Source of the DNA: Pseudomonas delhiensis | Lineage (GTDB): Bacteria > Pseudomonadota > Gammaproteobacteria > Pseudomonadales > Pseudomonadaceae | Assembly: GCF_900187975.1 (NCBI RefSeq) | Contig: NZ_FZPC01000007.1 | Coordinates: 155,476-219,475 of the forward strand | Direction of reading: 5' to 3' | DNA length: 64,000 nt | In this document: positions 45,540 to 56,859 of the stretch, one piece after another | Numbering within the stretch: the stretch's first letter is position 1 | Layout of the letters: each line of letters starts with the position of its first letter | Translations under genes and position numbers: made by a program | Notes under the pieces: generated by a model | What the model was told of the DNA's origin: nothing | Databases searched by the model: none | What the model saw: the letters and a program-made list of their open reading frames with translations, nothing else

Positions 45540-46285
45540 GCCATATCCTCCCCGTCATCGGCAGCCGACGTAGTTGCACCCTCTACCTGATCTCGCAGCC
45601 ATGCCACCAGTGCCTGCAGGTTCTCCGGGTTGGCCAAGTGGGTAATGATGGGGCGGATGATGACGCGATCATGTGCGTCCAAAGCCGATACCAGACCATG
45701 CCCCTTGAGCTGATCCAGCAGCGTGATGATGCGATTGCGTTCCTTCGCCTCACTGCCCAGCTCGCCCAGGTAAACCTGCAATTGCGGAACCAACTCATCA
45801 ACCGCCACTAGCGCTTGATTGGCCCCCGTACCACTTTCCTGTTCGTACGCAATGAAATGCTGTCGCAGAATGGCAATCAGCAGAGACTGCTCCAGATTCA
45901 GCCTTTGCCTGCGTACAAGAGGGTGCGACCAGTCATCCTGCTCGGCCACCTCACCCTGGCGAACGGTGACGAACACCAGTCCACGAACCTCGTCGACCCC
46001 CATGGCAAGGTCCAACGGCTCCAGGATTCTGTCTACCGCTTCGATATCGGAGAGCGCTGAGCGATACAGGTTGGGCTTGTGGCTCTCTTCCAGCAGCCCA
46101 TACTTGAGCATCTCCTGTACGGCCTCGCGTACCCGTTGCGGCGTCCGTCGCTCATCGACGACTACAGCGGCACTCATGACAGGTTGTTCATCATCCATGC
46201 CGTCATCCAACGCCATGGACTCCACCGTCAGCTCCGCTTCGTCTGCGCCAGAGGCGCCTGCTATTCGATCGAAGATCCCTGCCAT
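45536..46285 (-). CDS. jetB: Wadjet KITE-like subunit JetB
   Basis: This 249-aa protein of the DUF4194 type, MukE-like, bridges JetA and the JetC ATPase in the Wadjet complex. It shows an acidic N-terminal tail (about 1-55) and a winged-helix core (QRVREAVQEMLKYGLLEE; later LLDQLKGHGLVSALDAHDRVIIRPII). The ATG at 46285 has GGGAG at good spacing and lies 2 bp after the jetA stop. Confidence 0.88.
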   Translation of the reverse strand: MAGIFDRIAGASGADEAELTVESMALDDGMDDEQPVMSAAVVVDERRTPQRVREAVQEMLKYGLLEESHKPNLYRSALSDIEAVDRILEPLDLAMGVDEVRGLVFVTVRQGEVAEQDDWSHPLVRRQRLNLEQSLLIAILRQHFIAYEQESGTGANQALVAVDELVPQLQVYLGELGSEAKERNRIITLLDQLKGHGLVSALDAHDRVIIRPIITHLANPENLQALVAWLRDQVEGATTSAADDGEDMA

Positions 46286-46287
46286 GC

Positions 46288-47787
46288 TCACAACTCCCAA
46301 TCGATGTCCTTGAGTGCTTCGTGGTCGAGTCCGGCATAAGGCAGGTTGAAGCGCCAGCGTTGCTCATCCTCATCAACCAGATCCACGATCTGACGCTCCT
46401 CTGCCAGCACTTCAATACCTGCCTCGCGCGCCATGGCCAACCAGAGCGCAAAGGTTTCCAGGTCGTGAGTCGGTGGAAGCAAAGAGGCAAGCTCCCCGAG
46501 ACTCACAGGTCGCCCCTGCTCCACCAGCACGGCCAGGGTGTCATGAATCAGCGCTTCACGATCCAACCCGTCGAAAGCATCCCAGAAGTCGTCATCAATC
46601 TGCTCCAACCCCACGGGCTTCAAACTCAGATCCAGCTCGCCCGTGTCATCGTCATCCAGGGTTTTGAAGCGCAGGCGTTCGATTGCCGGGACTCCGGTAA
46701 TGGCTACGCCAACCGGTGGCAAACAGACAGGCTTACGGCGTTCTGCCTGGCGTCGCCAGTCGACGCTGAGCGCTAGATTGAAGAAGTCGTTGAGTAACTG
46801 TCCGACGCGATGATGCTCGGCGGCCAGGCCCGTCTTCATGAAGCCGCGTACATCGCGCTCGCTTCGGGCGCGGGCCTGGAGCACAGCCTGCGACTCACGA
46901 ACCAGGCGCAACGCCAACCAACGCAGCTCCCGTTGCTGGGAACGATTCAATGCCTTTGGAACCGCAGGATGACGAAGGATGGTGCGCAAGCGCTCACGCA
47001 TGGCTTCCAGCTCAGCGGACTGCCTCAGTTGCTGCTGGAAGCTCTCGAAGACACGCCCTTCCGGTGTGTTGAGTAGAGCATCTTGACCGTCCAGCAACCG
47101 ATCGACGATTTCTCCACGGTGAGACTGCTCGCTGATGATGGATTGCCGAAGGGCACGATCAGCCTCGCGCCAGGAGTCTTCAACCCGTCGAAAGTCTGCG
47201 CGCAGGCTGGTGGCCAGGTTGAATACCTCGCGTATGCCCTCTATCGCCTGAGCTTCGTCCAGTACGACGACGTGGCCTGCCTCTACCTGCGCCAGCTCGT
47301 GTTCCAAATCCTGGATTCGACGGCGCAGACTGGCAATGCGGCCAGTTGGGCTGGGGTTCAGACCCGTTTCCAGGTTTTCGATCTCGCGCTGGACCACCGA
47401 AAGGCGCGATGCCGTGGAGGTCATGATCCGACTATCCAGCGAGTCCACAAACTGGATGGCGGACTCCAACGCATCGGTTGCGTAGATGCGGCCCTCTCGC
47501 TCTACGACGAGGCGCCGCTTGATCCATTCACGAAGTTCACGCCCTGCCTGGAGATGCGTTGCATCCGGGTCGATCTCGTAAAGCTCCTGGCTGGCATAAG
47601 CAGCCAGAATCTCGGACAGCGCTTGTAGCGCATCCTCCATGGGAATCCCATCGTGCGCCCGCTCGAACAGAGTCCGCAGGCAACCCAATACAAGCGGAGC
47701 ACGGCGTGAGGCGAGCAAAAGCCAAGCCGGGTGCTGGCTACGGGCGGATACGTAGCGTTCTGAACGCTGTTGCGCGCTTTCTTCCAT
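46288..47787 (-). CDS. jetA: Wadjet kleisin-like subunit JetA
   Basis: This ~499-aa protein of the DUF3375 type, MukF-like, is the first gene of the jetABCD operon; DUF3375 marks Wadjet type I. It has an N-terminal winged-helix-like part (LASRRAPLVLGCLRTLF), a helical/coiled middle (about 125-330) and a C-terminal winged helix (GRPVSLGELASLLPPTHDLETFALWL). ATG 47787 is chosen; a GTG three codons upstream is an alternative. The ribosome-binding site is weak, which may limit expression of the system (inference). Confidence 0.9.
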   Translation of the reverse strand: MEESAQQRSERYVSARSQHPAWLLLASRRAPLVLGCLRTLFERAHDGIPMEDALQALSEILAAYASQELYEIDPDATHLQAGRELREWIKRRLVVEREGRIYATDALESAIQFVDSLDSRIMTSTASRLSVVQREIENLETGLNPSPTGRIASLRRRIQDLEHELAQVEAGHVVVLDEAQAIEGIREVFNLATSLRADFRRVEDSWREADRALRQSIISEQSHRGEIVDRLLDGQDALLNTPEGRVFESFQQQLRQSAELEAMRERLRTILRHPAVPKALNRSQQRELRWLALRLVRESQAVLQARARSERDVRGFMKTGLAAEHHRVGQLLNDFFNLALSVDWRRQAERRKPVCLPPVGVAITGVPAIERLRFKTLDDDDTGELDLSLKPVGLEQIDDDFWDAFDGLDREALIHDTLAVLVEQGRPVSLGELASLLPPTHDLETFALWLAMAREAGIEVLAEERQIVDLVDEDEQRWRFNLPYAGLDHEALKDIDWEL

Positions 47788-48166
47788 GACGGCCACATTG
47801 ACAAGGTTGTCCGAACACGAGCTTACCGGAATAACTCACAGCCTCATGATACGTATTTGGCTTGGCAGATGGACCCATTTCATAGCCGGCAGGGGCTACA
47901 TCATTCCCAGTAGAGCTGAGTGAAAGACCAGGTCAGCAGAGGATTAGCGATTTACTCCGGGTTCGCGCGCTGACATTCGCGCCATCACGCTGCCCCCGTC
48001 ATCCCGCTTGCCGGTTCGACTCCCGCTCCGGCATCCCTTCTTTTCGACGCCTCCTCCGCAACCATCCGTCGCCAGACCCCACCGCCTCCACCACCCAGCC
48101 TCTTGCACTTCCAATATTATGGTATACCATCAGACCAAATCGCACAGAGACACCCAAGGAGTGCCC
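47788..48166. other. Right edge of the defence island
   Basis: This 379-bp divergent region lies between jetA and the PF06684 gene. The left part has lower GC and should hold the jetA promoter; the right part has the operator at 48119-48130. A GGGTTCGCGCGC string near 47959 only superficially resembles the tRNA T-arm. No terminal repeat or integrase remnant was recognised. Confidence 0.5.
48119..48130. promoter_or_regulatory. GntR-type operator, site 1 (perfect palindrome)
   Basis: ATGGTATACCAT is a perfect 12-bp palindrome 36 bp upstream of the PF06684 start. The flank GGTATACCATCAGACCAAA is nearly repeated at site 5 (62009). FCD-type GntR regulators bind sites of this kind, and one is encoded at 52253-53005 in the same operon. 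Confidence 0.75.
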
Positions 48167-48757
48167 ATGAGCTTCGAAATCCGCAAGATCGTCAGCTACG
48201 TCGAGGAAACCTTCATCGAGGGCGGCAAGGCTGCCGAGAAGCCGGTGACCATGGCCGGGCTGGCCGTGGTGATCAGGAACCCCTGGCTGGGCCGTGGCTT
48301 CGTCGAGGACCTCAAGCCGGAGATCCGCGCCAACTGCTCCGACCTGGGTGCGCTGATGGTCGAGCGCCTGACCGCGCTGATCGGTGGCGCCGGCAGGATC
48401 GAAGCCTACGGCAAGGCCGCCGTGGTCGGCGCCGATGGCGAGATCGAGCATGCCTCGGCGGTGATCCACACCCTGCGCTTCGGCAACCACTACCGCAAGG
48501 CGGTGGACGCCAAGAGCTACCTGAGCTTCACCAACAAGCGCGGCGGCCCGGGCACCTCGATCCAGATCCCGATGATGCACAAGGACGACGAGGGCCTGCG
48601 TTCGCACTACATCACCCTGGAGATGCAGATCGAGGACGCGCCGCGCGCCGACGAGATCGTCGTGGTCCTGGGCGCCGCCGACGGTGGCCGCCTGCACCCG
48701 CGCATCGGCAACCGCTACATCGACCTGGAAGAGCTGGCCGCCGAGCAGGCCCAGTGA
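48167..48757 (+). CDS. PF06684 (amino acid synthesis / DUF1185) protein
   Basis: This 196-aa protein belongs to PF06684, whose solved members have a variant of the chorismate mutase fold; a role in amino-acid metabolism was proposed from structure and context only. Family blocks seen are MSFEIRKIVSYVEETFIEGG, NPWLGRGFVEDL, YGKAAVVGADGEIEHASAVIHT and SIQIPMMHKDD. The ATG follows AAGGAG and is preferred over an upstream frame extension that crosses the operator. It is the first gene of an operon running to the GntR and NUDIX genes. The reaction is unknown. Confidence 0.88.
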   Translation: MSFEIRKIVSYVEETFIEGGKAAEKPVTMAGLAVVIRNPWLGRGFVEDLKPEIRANCSDLGALMVERLTALIGGAGRIEAYGKAAVVGADGEIEHASAVIHTLRFGNHYRKAVDAKSYLSFTNKRGGPGTSIQIPMMHKDDEGLRSHYITLEMQIEDAPRADEIVVVLGAADGGRLHPRIGNRYIDLEELAAEQAQ

Positions 48758-48783
48758 TTCCGCGGCCAGTGCAGGAGCGTTCC

Positions 48784-49617
48784 ATGATTCGGCTCACCGC
48801 TGAACACACACCGGCCGGCACCAGCTACCTGGCGACCGGCCAGGGCCAACCCGTGGTACTGATCCACGGCGTCGGCCTGAACAAGGAAATGTGGGGCGGG
48901 CAGATCGTCGGCCTGGCCCCGCATTACCGGGTCATCGCCTACGACATGCTCGGCCACGGCGCCAGCCCGCGCCCCGAACCGGGCACCGGGCTGGTCGGCT
49001 ACGCCGCGCAGCTGCGCGAGCTGCTCGACCACCTGCAGATCCCCCAGGCCACGGTCATCGGCTTCTCCATGGGTGGCCTGGTGGCGCGCGCCTTCGCCCT
49101 GCACCATCCGCAGCAGCTGCAGGGCCTGGTGATCCTCAACAGTGTGTTCAACCGCAGCGCCGAACAGCGCGCCGGCGTCATCGAGCGCACCCGCCAGGCC
49201 GCCGAGCACGGCCCCGACGCCAATGCCGAGGCCGCGCTGTCGCGCTGGTTCAGCCGCGAGTACCAGGCGGCCAACCCGGCGCAGATCGCCGCCATCCGCC
49301 AGACTCTGGCGAGCAACGACCCGCAGGGCTACCTGACCACCTACGAGCTGTTCGCCACCCAGGACATGTACCGCACCGAGGACCTGGGCAGCATCCTCGT
49401 GCCGACCCTGGTCGCCACCGGCGAGCTGGACCCCGGCTCGACCCCGGAGATGGCCCGGCAGCTGGCCGCGCGCATTCCCGGCGCGCAGGTGGCCATACTC
49501 GATGAACAACGCCACATGATGCCGGTGGAGTCGCCGCGCCTGGTCAACCAGGTGCTGCTGGACTTCCTGCACCAGGCCCTGAGCCTGCCGAACCAGACCG
49601 AGGGGATAGTCGCATGA
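48784..49617 (+). CDS. Alpha/beta-hydrolase, RutD / enol-lactonase type
   Basis: This 277-aa alpha/beta-hydrolase has the oxyanion segment HGVGLNKEMW (about 25-34), nucleophile elbow GFSMGG with the catalytic Ser near residue 93, acidic residue in GELDPGSTP near 219 and a C-terminal His in EQRHMMPVE near 242. Relatives include 3-oxoadipate enol-lactonase and RutD. It starts 26 bp after the PF06684 gene with GGAGCG upstream and overlaps the ALDH start (ATGA). It probably hydrolyses a ring-opened ester, lactone or carbamate intermediate (inference). Confidence 0.85.
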   Translation: MIRLTAEHTPAGTSYLATGQGQPVVLIHGVGLNKEMWGGQIVGLAPHYRVIAYDMLGHGASPRPEPGTGLVGYAAQLRELLDHLQIPQATVIGFSMGGLVARAFALHHPQQLQGLVILNSVFNRSAEQRAGVIERTRQAAEHGPDANAEAALSRWFSREYQAANPAQIAAIRQTLASNDPQGYLTTYELFATQDMYRTEDLGSILVPTLVATGELDPGSTPEMARQLAARIPGAQVAILDEQRHMMPVESPRLVNQVLLDFLHQALSLPNQTEGIVA

Positions 49618-51095
49618 CACTCGCCCGCTTCCAGATGTGCATCGACGGCCAATGGCTCGATGCGCTTTCCGGCAAGACCTTCGAAAGCCTCGACCCGTCC
49701 AGCGCGCAGCCCTGGGCGCTGCTGCCCGATGCCGCCGAGGAAGACGTCGAGCGCGCCGTGCAGGCCGCGCAGAAGGCCTTCGAGAATCCCGCCTGGCGCA
49801 AACTCAGCGCCACCGCCCGCGGCAAGCTGCTGCGCCGCCTGGGCGACCTGATCGCCGAGAACAGGGAGCACCTGGCCCAGCTGGAGAGCCGCGACAACGG
49901 CAAGCTGATCCGCGAGACCCGCGGCCAGGTCGGCTACCTGCCGGAGTTCTTCCATTACACCGCGGGCCTGGCCGACAAGCTCGAAGGCGGCACCCTGCCG
50001 ATCGACAAGCCGGACATGTTCGCCTACACCGTGCACGAGCCGCTGGGCGTGGTGGCCGGGATCATCCCCTGGAACAGCCCGCTGTACCTCACCGCGATCA
50101 AGCTGGCCCCGGCCCTGGCCGCCGGCAACACCATCGTGCTCAAGCCCTCGGAACACGCCTCGGCGACCATCCTCGAGCTGGCCCGCCTGGCCCTGGAGGC
50201 CGGCTTCCCGGCCGGCGTGGTCAACGTGGTCACCGGCTTCGGCCCGAGCACCGGCGCGGCCCTGACGCGCCACCCGCTGGTGCGCAAGATCGCCTTCACC
50301 GGCGGCGCCGCCACCGCCCGCCACGTGGTGCGCAGCAGCGCGGAGAACTTCGCCAAGCTGTCGCTGGAACTGGGCGGCAAGTCGCCGAACATCATCTTCG
50401 CCGACGCCGACCTGGACAGCGCCATCAACGGCGTGGTGGCCGGCATCTACGCCGCCACCGGGCAGAGCTGCGTGGCCGGCTCGCGGCTGCTGGTGCAGCG
50501 CGAGATCTACGACGAGTTCGTCGCCCGCCTGATCGAGCGCGCCAGGCGCATCCGCATCGGCAACCCACAGGAAGACGCCAGCGAGATGGGCCCCATGGCC
50601 ACCGCGCAGCAACTGGCGGTGGTCGAGGGCCTGGTGGCCGCGGCCAAGGCCGAGGGCGCGCGCCTGCTGATGGGCGGCAAGCGCCCCGAGGGCCAGGGCG
50701 AGGGCTGGTACTACGAGCCGACGCTGTTCGCCTGCGACAGCCACTCCATGCGCATCATGCAGGAGGAAGTGTTCGGCCCGGTGGCCTCGGTCATCCCCTT
50801 CGACGACGAGGCCGAGGCGCTGGCCCTGGCCAACGACTCGCAGTACGGCCTGGCCGCCGGCATCTGGACCCGCGACCTGGGCCGCGCCCACCGCCTGGCG
50901 CGCGACGTGCGCTCGGGGATCATCTGGGTCAACACCTACCGCGCGGTCTCGGCCATGGCGCCGATCGGCGGCTTCCACCAGAGCGGCTACGGCCGCGAGA
51001 GCGGCATCGACTCGGTGCTGGCCTACACCGAACTGAAGACGGTGTGGATCAACCTCTCGCAGGCGCCCATGCCCGACCCCTTCGTGATGCGCTGA
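49614..51095 (+). CDS. Aldehyde dehydrogenase family protein
   Basis: This 493-aa NAD(P)-dependent aldehyde dehydrogenase has IPWNSPLY, the general-base glutamate in LELGGKSPN (about 256), the catalytic cysteine in ATGQSCVAGSRLL (about 290) and PEVFGPV-like EEVFGPVASVIPF. Length and ends are normal. It is translationally coupled to the hydrolase upstream and 10 bp from the flavin reductase downstream. It likely oxidises a semialdehyde in the pathway; which one cannot be told. Confidence 0.92.
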   Translation: MTLARFQMCIDGQWLDALSGKTFESLDPSSAQPWALLPDAAEEDVERAVQAAQKAFENPAWRKLSATARGKLLRRLGDLIAENREHLAQLESRDNGKLIRETRGQVGYLPEFFHYTAGLADKLEGGTLPIDKPDMFAYTVHEPLGVVAGIIPWNSPLYLTAIKLAPALAAGNTIVLKPSEHASATILELARLALEAGFPAGVVNVVTGFGPSTGAALTRHPLVRKIAFTGGAATARHVVRSSAENFAKLSLELGGKSPNIIFADADLDSAINGVVAGIYAATGQSCVAGSRLLVQREIYDEFVARLIERARRIRIGNPQEDASEMGPMATAQQLAVVEGLVAAAKAEGARLLMGGKRPEGQGEGWYYEPTLFACDSHSMRIMQEEVFGPVASVIPFDDEAEALALANDSQYGLAAGIWTRDLGRAHRLARDVRSGIIWVNTYRAVSAMAPIGGFHQSGYGRESGIDSVLAYTELKTVWINLSQAPMPDPFVMR

Positions 51096-51105
51096 GGTAC
51101 AGACC

Positions 51106-51591
51106 ATGATCGAACCCGGAATCTACAAGGAAGTCATGGGCTCCTTCCCCTCGGGGGTGACCGTGGTCACCACCCTGGACGCCGCGGGCGGCATCGTCGG
51201 CATCACCGCCAGCGCCTTCAGCGCGCTGTCGATCGACCCGGCGCTGGTGCTGTTCTGCCCCAACTACGCCTCGGACACCTACCCGATCCTGCGCGACAGC
51301 AAGCAGTTCGCCATCCACCTGCTGTGCGCCGACCAGCAGGCCGAGGCCTATGCCTTCGCCGGCAAGGGCAAGGACAAGGCCAAGGGCATCGACTGGTACC
51401 TGAGCGAGCGGGGCAACCCGCTGCTGCGCAAGGCCACGGCGATCATCGAGTGCGAGCTGTGGCGCGAGTACGACGGCGGCGACCACGCCATCATCGTCGG
51501 CGCGGTGAAGAACCTGATCCTGCCCGAGCAGGCGGTGACGCCCATGGTCTACCACCGCGGCAAGCTCGGCGCCCTGCCGCAGCTGGCCTGA
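51106..51591 (+). CDS. Flavin reductase family protein, copy 1
   Basis: This 161-aa flavin reductase-like (FMN-binding split-barrel) protein carries FPSGVTVVTT, GITASAFSALSIDPALVLFCPN and AIHLLCADQQ, as in reductase partners of two-component monooxygenases, which supply FMNH2 or FADH2. It is about 70% identical by eye to the copy at 62071-62556. No monooxygenase is encoded in the window. It follows the ALDH by 10 bp in the same operon. Confidence 0.9.
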   Translation: MIEPGIYKEVMGSFPSGVTVVTTLDAAGGIVGITASAFSALSIDPALVLFCPNYASDTYPILRDSKQFAIHLLCADQQAEAYAFAGKGKDKAKGIDWYLSERGNPLLRKATAIIECELWREYDGGDHAIIVGAVKNLILPEQAVTPMVYHRGKLGALPQLA

Positions 51592-51599
51592 TCGTCACG

Positions 51600-51668
51600 C
51601 CCCGTGGGAGCGAGCCTGCTCGCAGAGCGGCGTTGCGCAAAGCGTTCGCGAGCAAGCTCGCTCCTACA
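51600..51668. repeat. REP-like element pair
   Basis: GTGGGAGCGAGCCTGCTCGC and, inverted, TTCGCGAGCAAGCTCGCTCCTAC flank about 20 bp. The pair would fold into a long hairpin between two genes of one operon and may tune downstream expression (inference). Confidence 0.75.
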
Positions 51669-51819
51669 GGTACCGGAGAAACACTGACGCAGGGTGGCGT
51701 TGAGCGAAGCGATACCCATCACCACGGCCGCATGGGTTTCGCAAGCTCGACCCCTCCTGCGAGAAGCCCCTCGGAGCAGCCGGCAGACAGTTGCTCCTAC
51801 ATGAAAGCAGGAGCATGCG

Positions 51820-52209
51820 ATGAGCAACGAGAAATACGACAAGGGCCTGGCCATCCGCACCCAGGTGCTGGGCGAGGCCTACGTGAACAGGTCGCTGGCC
51901 GCCGCCGACGAGTTCAGCAAGCCGCTGCAGGAACTGGTCACCGAGTACTGCTGGGGCCACGTCTGGGGCCGCGAGGGTTTGTCGCTGAAAGAACGCAGCA
52001 TGATAAACTTGGCGATGATTTCGGCCCTCAACCGGCCGCACGAACTGAAGCTGCACATCCGCGGCGCCCTGCGCAACGGGCTCAGCCGCGAGCAGATCCG
52101 CGAAATCCTGCTCCAGGTCGGCATCTACTGCGGCGTCCCGGCGGCGGTCGACAGCTTCCGCCTGGCCCGCGAGGCCTTCGCCGAGGCCGATGCCGAGACC
52201 CAGGGCTAG
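51820..52209 (+). CDS. Carboxymuconolactone decarboxylase-like protein
   Basis: This 129-aa PcaC-like protein has the family blocks YCWGHVWGREGLSLKERSMINLAMISALNRPHELKLHIRGAL and EIREILLQVGIYCGVPAA. Family members include 4-carboxymuconolactone decarboxylase and related small decarboxylase or peroxidase-like enzymes. It sits 228 bp after the flavin reductase, across a REP hairpin, with AGGAGC upstream of the ATG. With the hydrolase it hints at a ring-cleavage type route (inference). Confidence 0.9.
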   Translation: MSNEKYDKGLAIRTQVLGEAYVNRSLAAADEFSKPLQELVTEYCWGHVWGREGLSLKERSMINLAMISALNRPHELKLHIRGALRNGLSREQIREILLQVGIYCGVPAAVDSFRLAREAFAEADAETQG

Positions 52210-52252
52210 GCCGCTTCACCCCCTACGGACAGCCATAACCAGAGCGGACCAC

Positions 52253-53573
<1,321 letters not shown>

Positions 53574-53579
53574 GCTTCC

Positions 53580-53885
53580 TCTTTTGTAGGAGCGAGCTTG
53601 CTCGCGAACGGAGTTTCCCGGCAGCACTGGTGTTTGAGGGTGATCTCGTCCCCTCTCCCCAGCCCTCGGCTGCGCGCCCCGCCCTGAAGGGAGAGGGGGC
53701 AGTCTGTGCCTGCTGGAAGTAAGGATTCAACCGGCAAGCGAGGTGTCCGGCTGACACCGGATTTTCCGTTTCTGCCCAACGGTCCCCTCTCCCTTCAGGG
53801 AGAGGGTTAGGGAGAGGGAGCGGAGCCAACCGCAAACACCATAGTTACCGGGTGGCACCGTTCGCGAGCAAGCTCGCTCCTACGA
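53580..53885. repeat. REP-like and CCCTCTCCC repeat cluster
   Basis: The 324-bp gap between the NUDIX gene and the DUF1330 gene carries no gene. It contains TGTAGGAGCGAGCTTGCTCGCGAAC (about 53585-53609), its inverted copy near 53861-53883, and between them two inverted blocks of CCCTCTCCC/GGGAGAGGG type (about 53651-53698 and 53787-53820). Both stretches could form strong hairpins that end transcription from both sides. Confidence 0.75.
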
Positions 53886-53897
53886 AAGCCCCCTCCC

Positions 53898-54191
53898 TCA
53901 GGGCTCAACCCCCTCGACAATGATCACCTCCGCCTCCGCCGCCCCCTGCCGCTGCGCCCAGGCCTCCTGGTATTCCTTCGAGCGGTAGCAGGCCAGCGCC
54001 TGGTCGTAGGAGTCGAACTCGATCACCACGCTGCGCTGCGGCGTCGGGCGGCCCTCCAGGGCCTCGGAGCGGCCGCCGCGGGCGAGGATGCGGCCGCCGT
54101 ACAGGGCGAAGGCCGCTGGCGCGCGGCGGGTGTATTGGCTGTACTGCTCGGGGTCGGTGACGTCCACGTGGGCGATCCAGTAGGCCTTCAT
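53898..54191 (-). CDS. DUF1330 family protein
   Basis: This 97-aa protein is a DUF1330 small dimeric ferredoxin-like-fold protein ([20 protein letters not shown] ... GGRILARGG ... [21 protein letters not shown]). The ATG at 54191 follows AAGAGG; an in-frame extension to 54236 would run over the operator and is rejected. It is divergent from the ribB-type gene, with the shared operator at 54226-54235 in between. The family's function is unknown; it often accompanies catabolic gene sets. Confidence 0.9.
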   Translation of the reverse strand: MKAYWIAHVDVTDPEQYSQYTRRAPAAFALYGGRILARGGRSEALEGRPTPQRSVVIEFDSYDQALACYRSKEYQEAWAQRQGAAEAEVIIVEGVEP

Positions 54192-54224
54192 GGCAACCTC
54201 TTGGTGACAGTAATTTTGTGTATG

Positions 54225-54236
54225 ATGGTATACCAA
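54225..54236. promoter_or_regulatory. GntR-type operator, site 2
   Basis: The perfect 10-bp palindrome TGGTATACCA (54226-54235) lies about 34 bp from the starts of both divergent genes, so one bound repressor could block both promoters. Confidence 0.75.
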
Positions 54237-54268
54237 AATAATCTTCCCGCCATACCCCGGAGCCGGCC

Positions 54269-55399
<1,131 letters not shown>

Positions 55400-55750
55400 C
55401 CACCGGTCGGCCGATACTGGCCGCCGGCCAGCTAGCGGGCGCCCGGACGTGTGGATAAACGCTAGAAAAATCAGTCGATTGCCGCCATCGGGCGGCAACC
55501 GAAAAGCCGCCACGGACGGCGCTAACCGGCAATCCACGGGGCCTGGAACGGGGCGAAGGCTTGCAGAAAGTTTGGAATACCATAATATGACATTCCGTAG
55601 GCCGACGATTGTCTCGGCGCCCCCGAACACGGGACAGCCTGAACAACGCTCCGGACAAGGCCGACCCTGACAGGCCCAGATGGCCACTGCTCCTGATGGG
55701 CAGGCACACAGCGCCTGCCCGCGCACAAACACAACAACGAGGGCATGTAC
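55400..55750. promoter_or_regulatory. Promoter region of the ABC importer with operator site 3
   Basis: This 351-bp gap holds no gene. TGGAATACCA at 55573-55582, one mismatch from the TGGTATACCA palindrome and followed by TAATATGACA, is operator site 3, about 170 bp upstream of the binding-protein start. A GCCGCCATCGGGCGGC hairpin near 55481-55496 may end the ribB transcript. Confidence 0.6.
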
Positions 55751-56776
55751 ATGGTGTTCAAGAAACGCGCAGTCGCGGCGACCCTCGCCGCCCTCCTGGG
55801 CCTGGCCGGCACCGCCGCCAGCGCCGCCGACGCCATCAGCTTCGTGAGCTGGGGCGGCACCACCCAGGACGCCCAGAAACAGGCCTGGGCCGAGCCCTTC
55901 AGCCAGGCCAGCGGCATCCGCGTGGTGCAGGACGGCCCCACCGACTACGGCAAGCTCAAGGCCATGGTCGAAAGCGGCAACGTGCAGTGGGACGTGGTGG
56001 ACGTGGAGGCGGACTTCGCCCTGCGCGCCGCCGCCGAGGGCCTGCTGGAGCCGCTGGACTTCAACGTCATCAAGCGCGAGCGCATCGACCCTCGCTTCGT
56101 CTCCGACCACGGCGTGGGCTCCTTCTACTTCTCCTTCGTGCTCGGCTACAACCAGGGCAAGGTCGGCGGCAACGCCCCGCAGGACTGGAGCGCGCTGTTC
56201 GACACCAAGACCTACCCGGGCAAGCGCGCCCTGTACAAGTGGCCTAGCCCCGGCGTGCTGGAACTGGCCCTGCTGGCCGACGGCGTGCCCGCCGACAAGC
56301 TCTACCCGCTGGACCTGGACCGCGCCTTCAAGAAGCTCGACAGCATCAAGAAGGACATCGTCTGGTGGGGCGGCGGCGCCCAGTCCCAGCAGCTGCTGGC
56401 CTCCGGCGAGGCGACCATGGGGCAGTTCTGGAACGGCCGCGTCTACGCCCTGCAGCAGGACGGCGCGCCGGTGGGCGTGAGCTGGAAGCAGAACCTGGTC
56501 ATGGCCGACTTCCTGGTGGTGCCCAAGGGCTCGAAGAACAAGGACGCGGCCATGAAGTTCCTGGCCGAGGCCTCCAGCGCCAAGGGCCAGGCCGAGTTCG
56601 CCAACCTCACCGCCTACGCCCCGGTGAACCTCGACAGCGTCGGCCAGCTCAAGGGCGACCTCGCCCCCAACCTGCCGACCGCCTACGCTAAGGATCAGAT
56701 CACCCTCGACTACGCGTACTGGGCCAAGAACGGCCCGGCCATCGCGGCACGGTGGAACGAATGGCTGGTCAAGTGA
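55751..56776 (+). CDS. ABC transporter substrate-binding protein (PotD-like)
   Basis: This 341-aa periplasmic binding protein has a Sec signal peptide (MVFKKRAVAATLAALLGLAG, cleavage after AASA). The mature part is of the family-1/spermidine-putrescine type (SFVSWGGTTQDAQKQAW; QWDVVDVEADFALRAAAEGLLEPLD; VWWGGGAQSQQLLASGEATMGQFWNGR). ATG 55751 has GAGGG at 8-bp spacing; the ATG two codons earlier does not. It is first of four genes for an importer of a small, perhaps cationic or carboxylated, compound; the ligand cannot be told. Confidence 0.9.
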   Translation: MVFKKRAVAATLAALLGLAGTAASAADAISFVSWGGTTQDAQKQAWAEPFSQASGIRVVQDGPTDYGKLKAMVESGNVQWDVVDVEADFALRAAAEGLLEPLDFNVIKRERIDPRFVSDHGVGSFYFSFVLGYNQGKVGGNAPQDWSALFDTKTYPGKRALYKWPSPGVLELALLADGVPADKLYPLDLDRAFKKLDSIKKDIVWWGGGAQSQQLLASGEATMGQFWNGRVYALQQDGAPVGVSWKQNLVMADFLVVPKGSKNKDAAMKFLAEASSAKGQAEFANLTAYAPVNLDSVGQLKGDLAPNLPTAYAKDQITLDYAYWAKNGPAIAARWNEWLVK

Positions 56777-56859
56777 AGCTGACGGCCGCTCCCCACGGCC
56801 GCTCCACTCCCGTCGACGGCGCCGCGCGCGCCGCCGACGCGGTGCAAACGAGGTCGCCG

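Noticed and set aside
47950..47975. GGGTTCGCGCGC string resembling a tRNA T-arm, possible att site
   Set aside because: Only seven bases agree with the tRNA-Arg T-arm; the match does not extend to the acceptor end.
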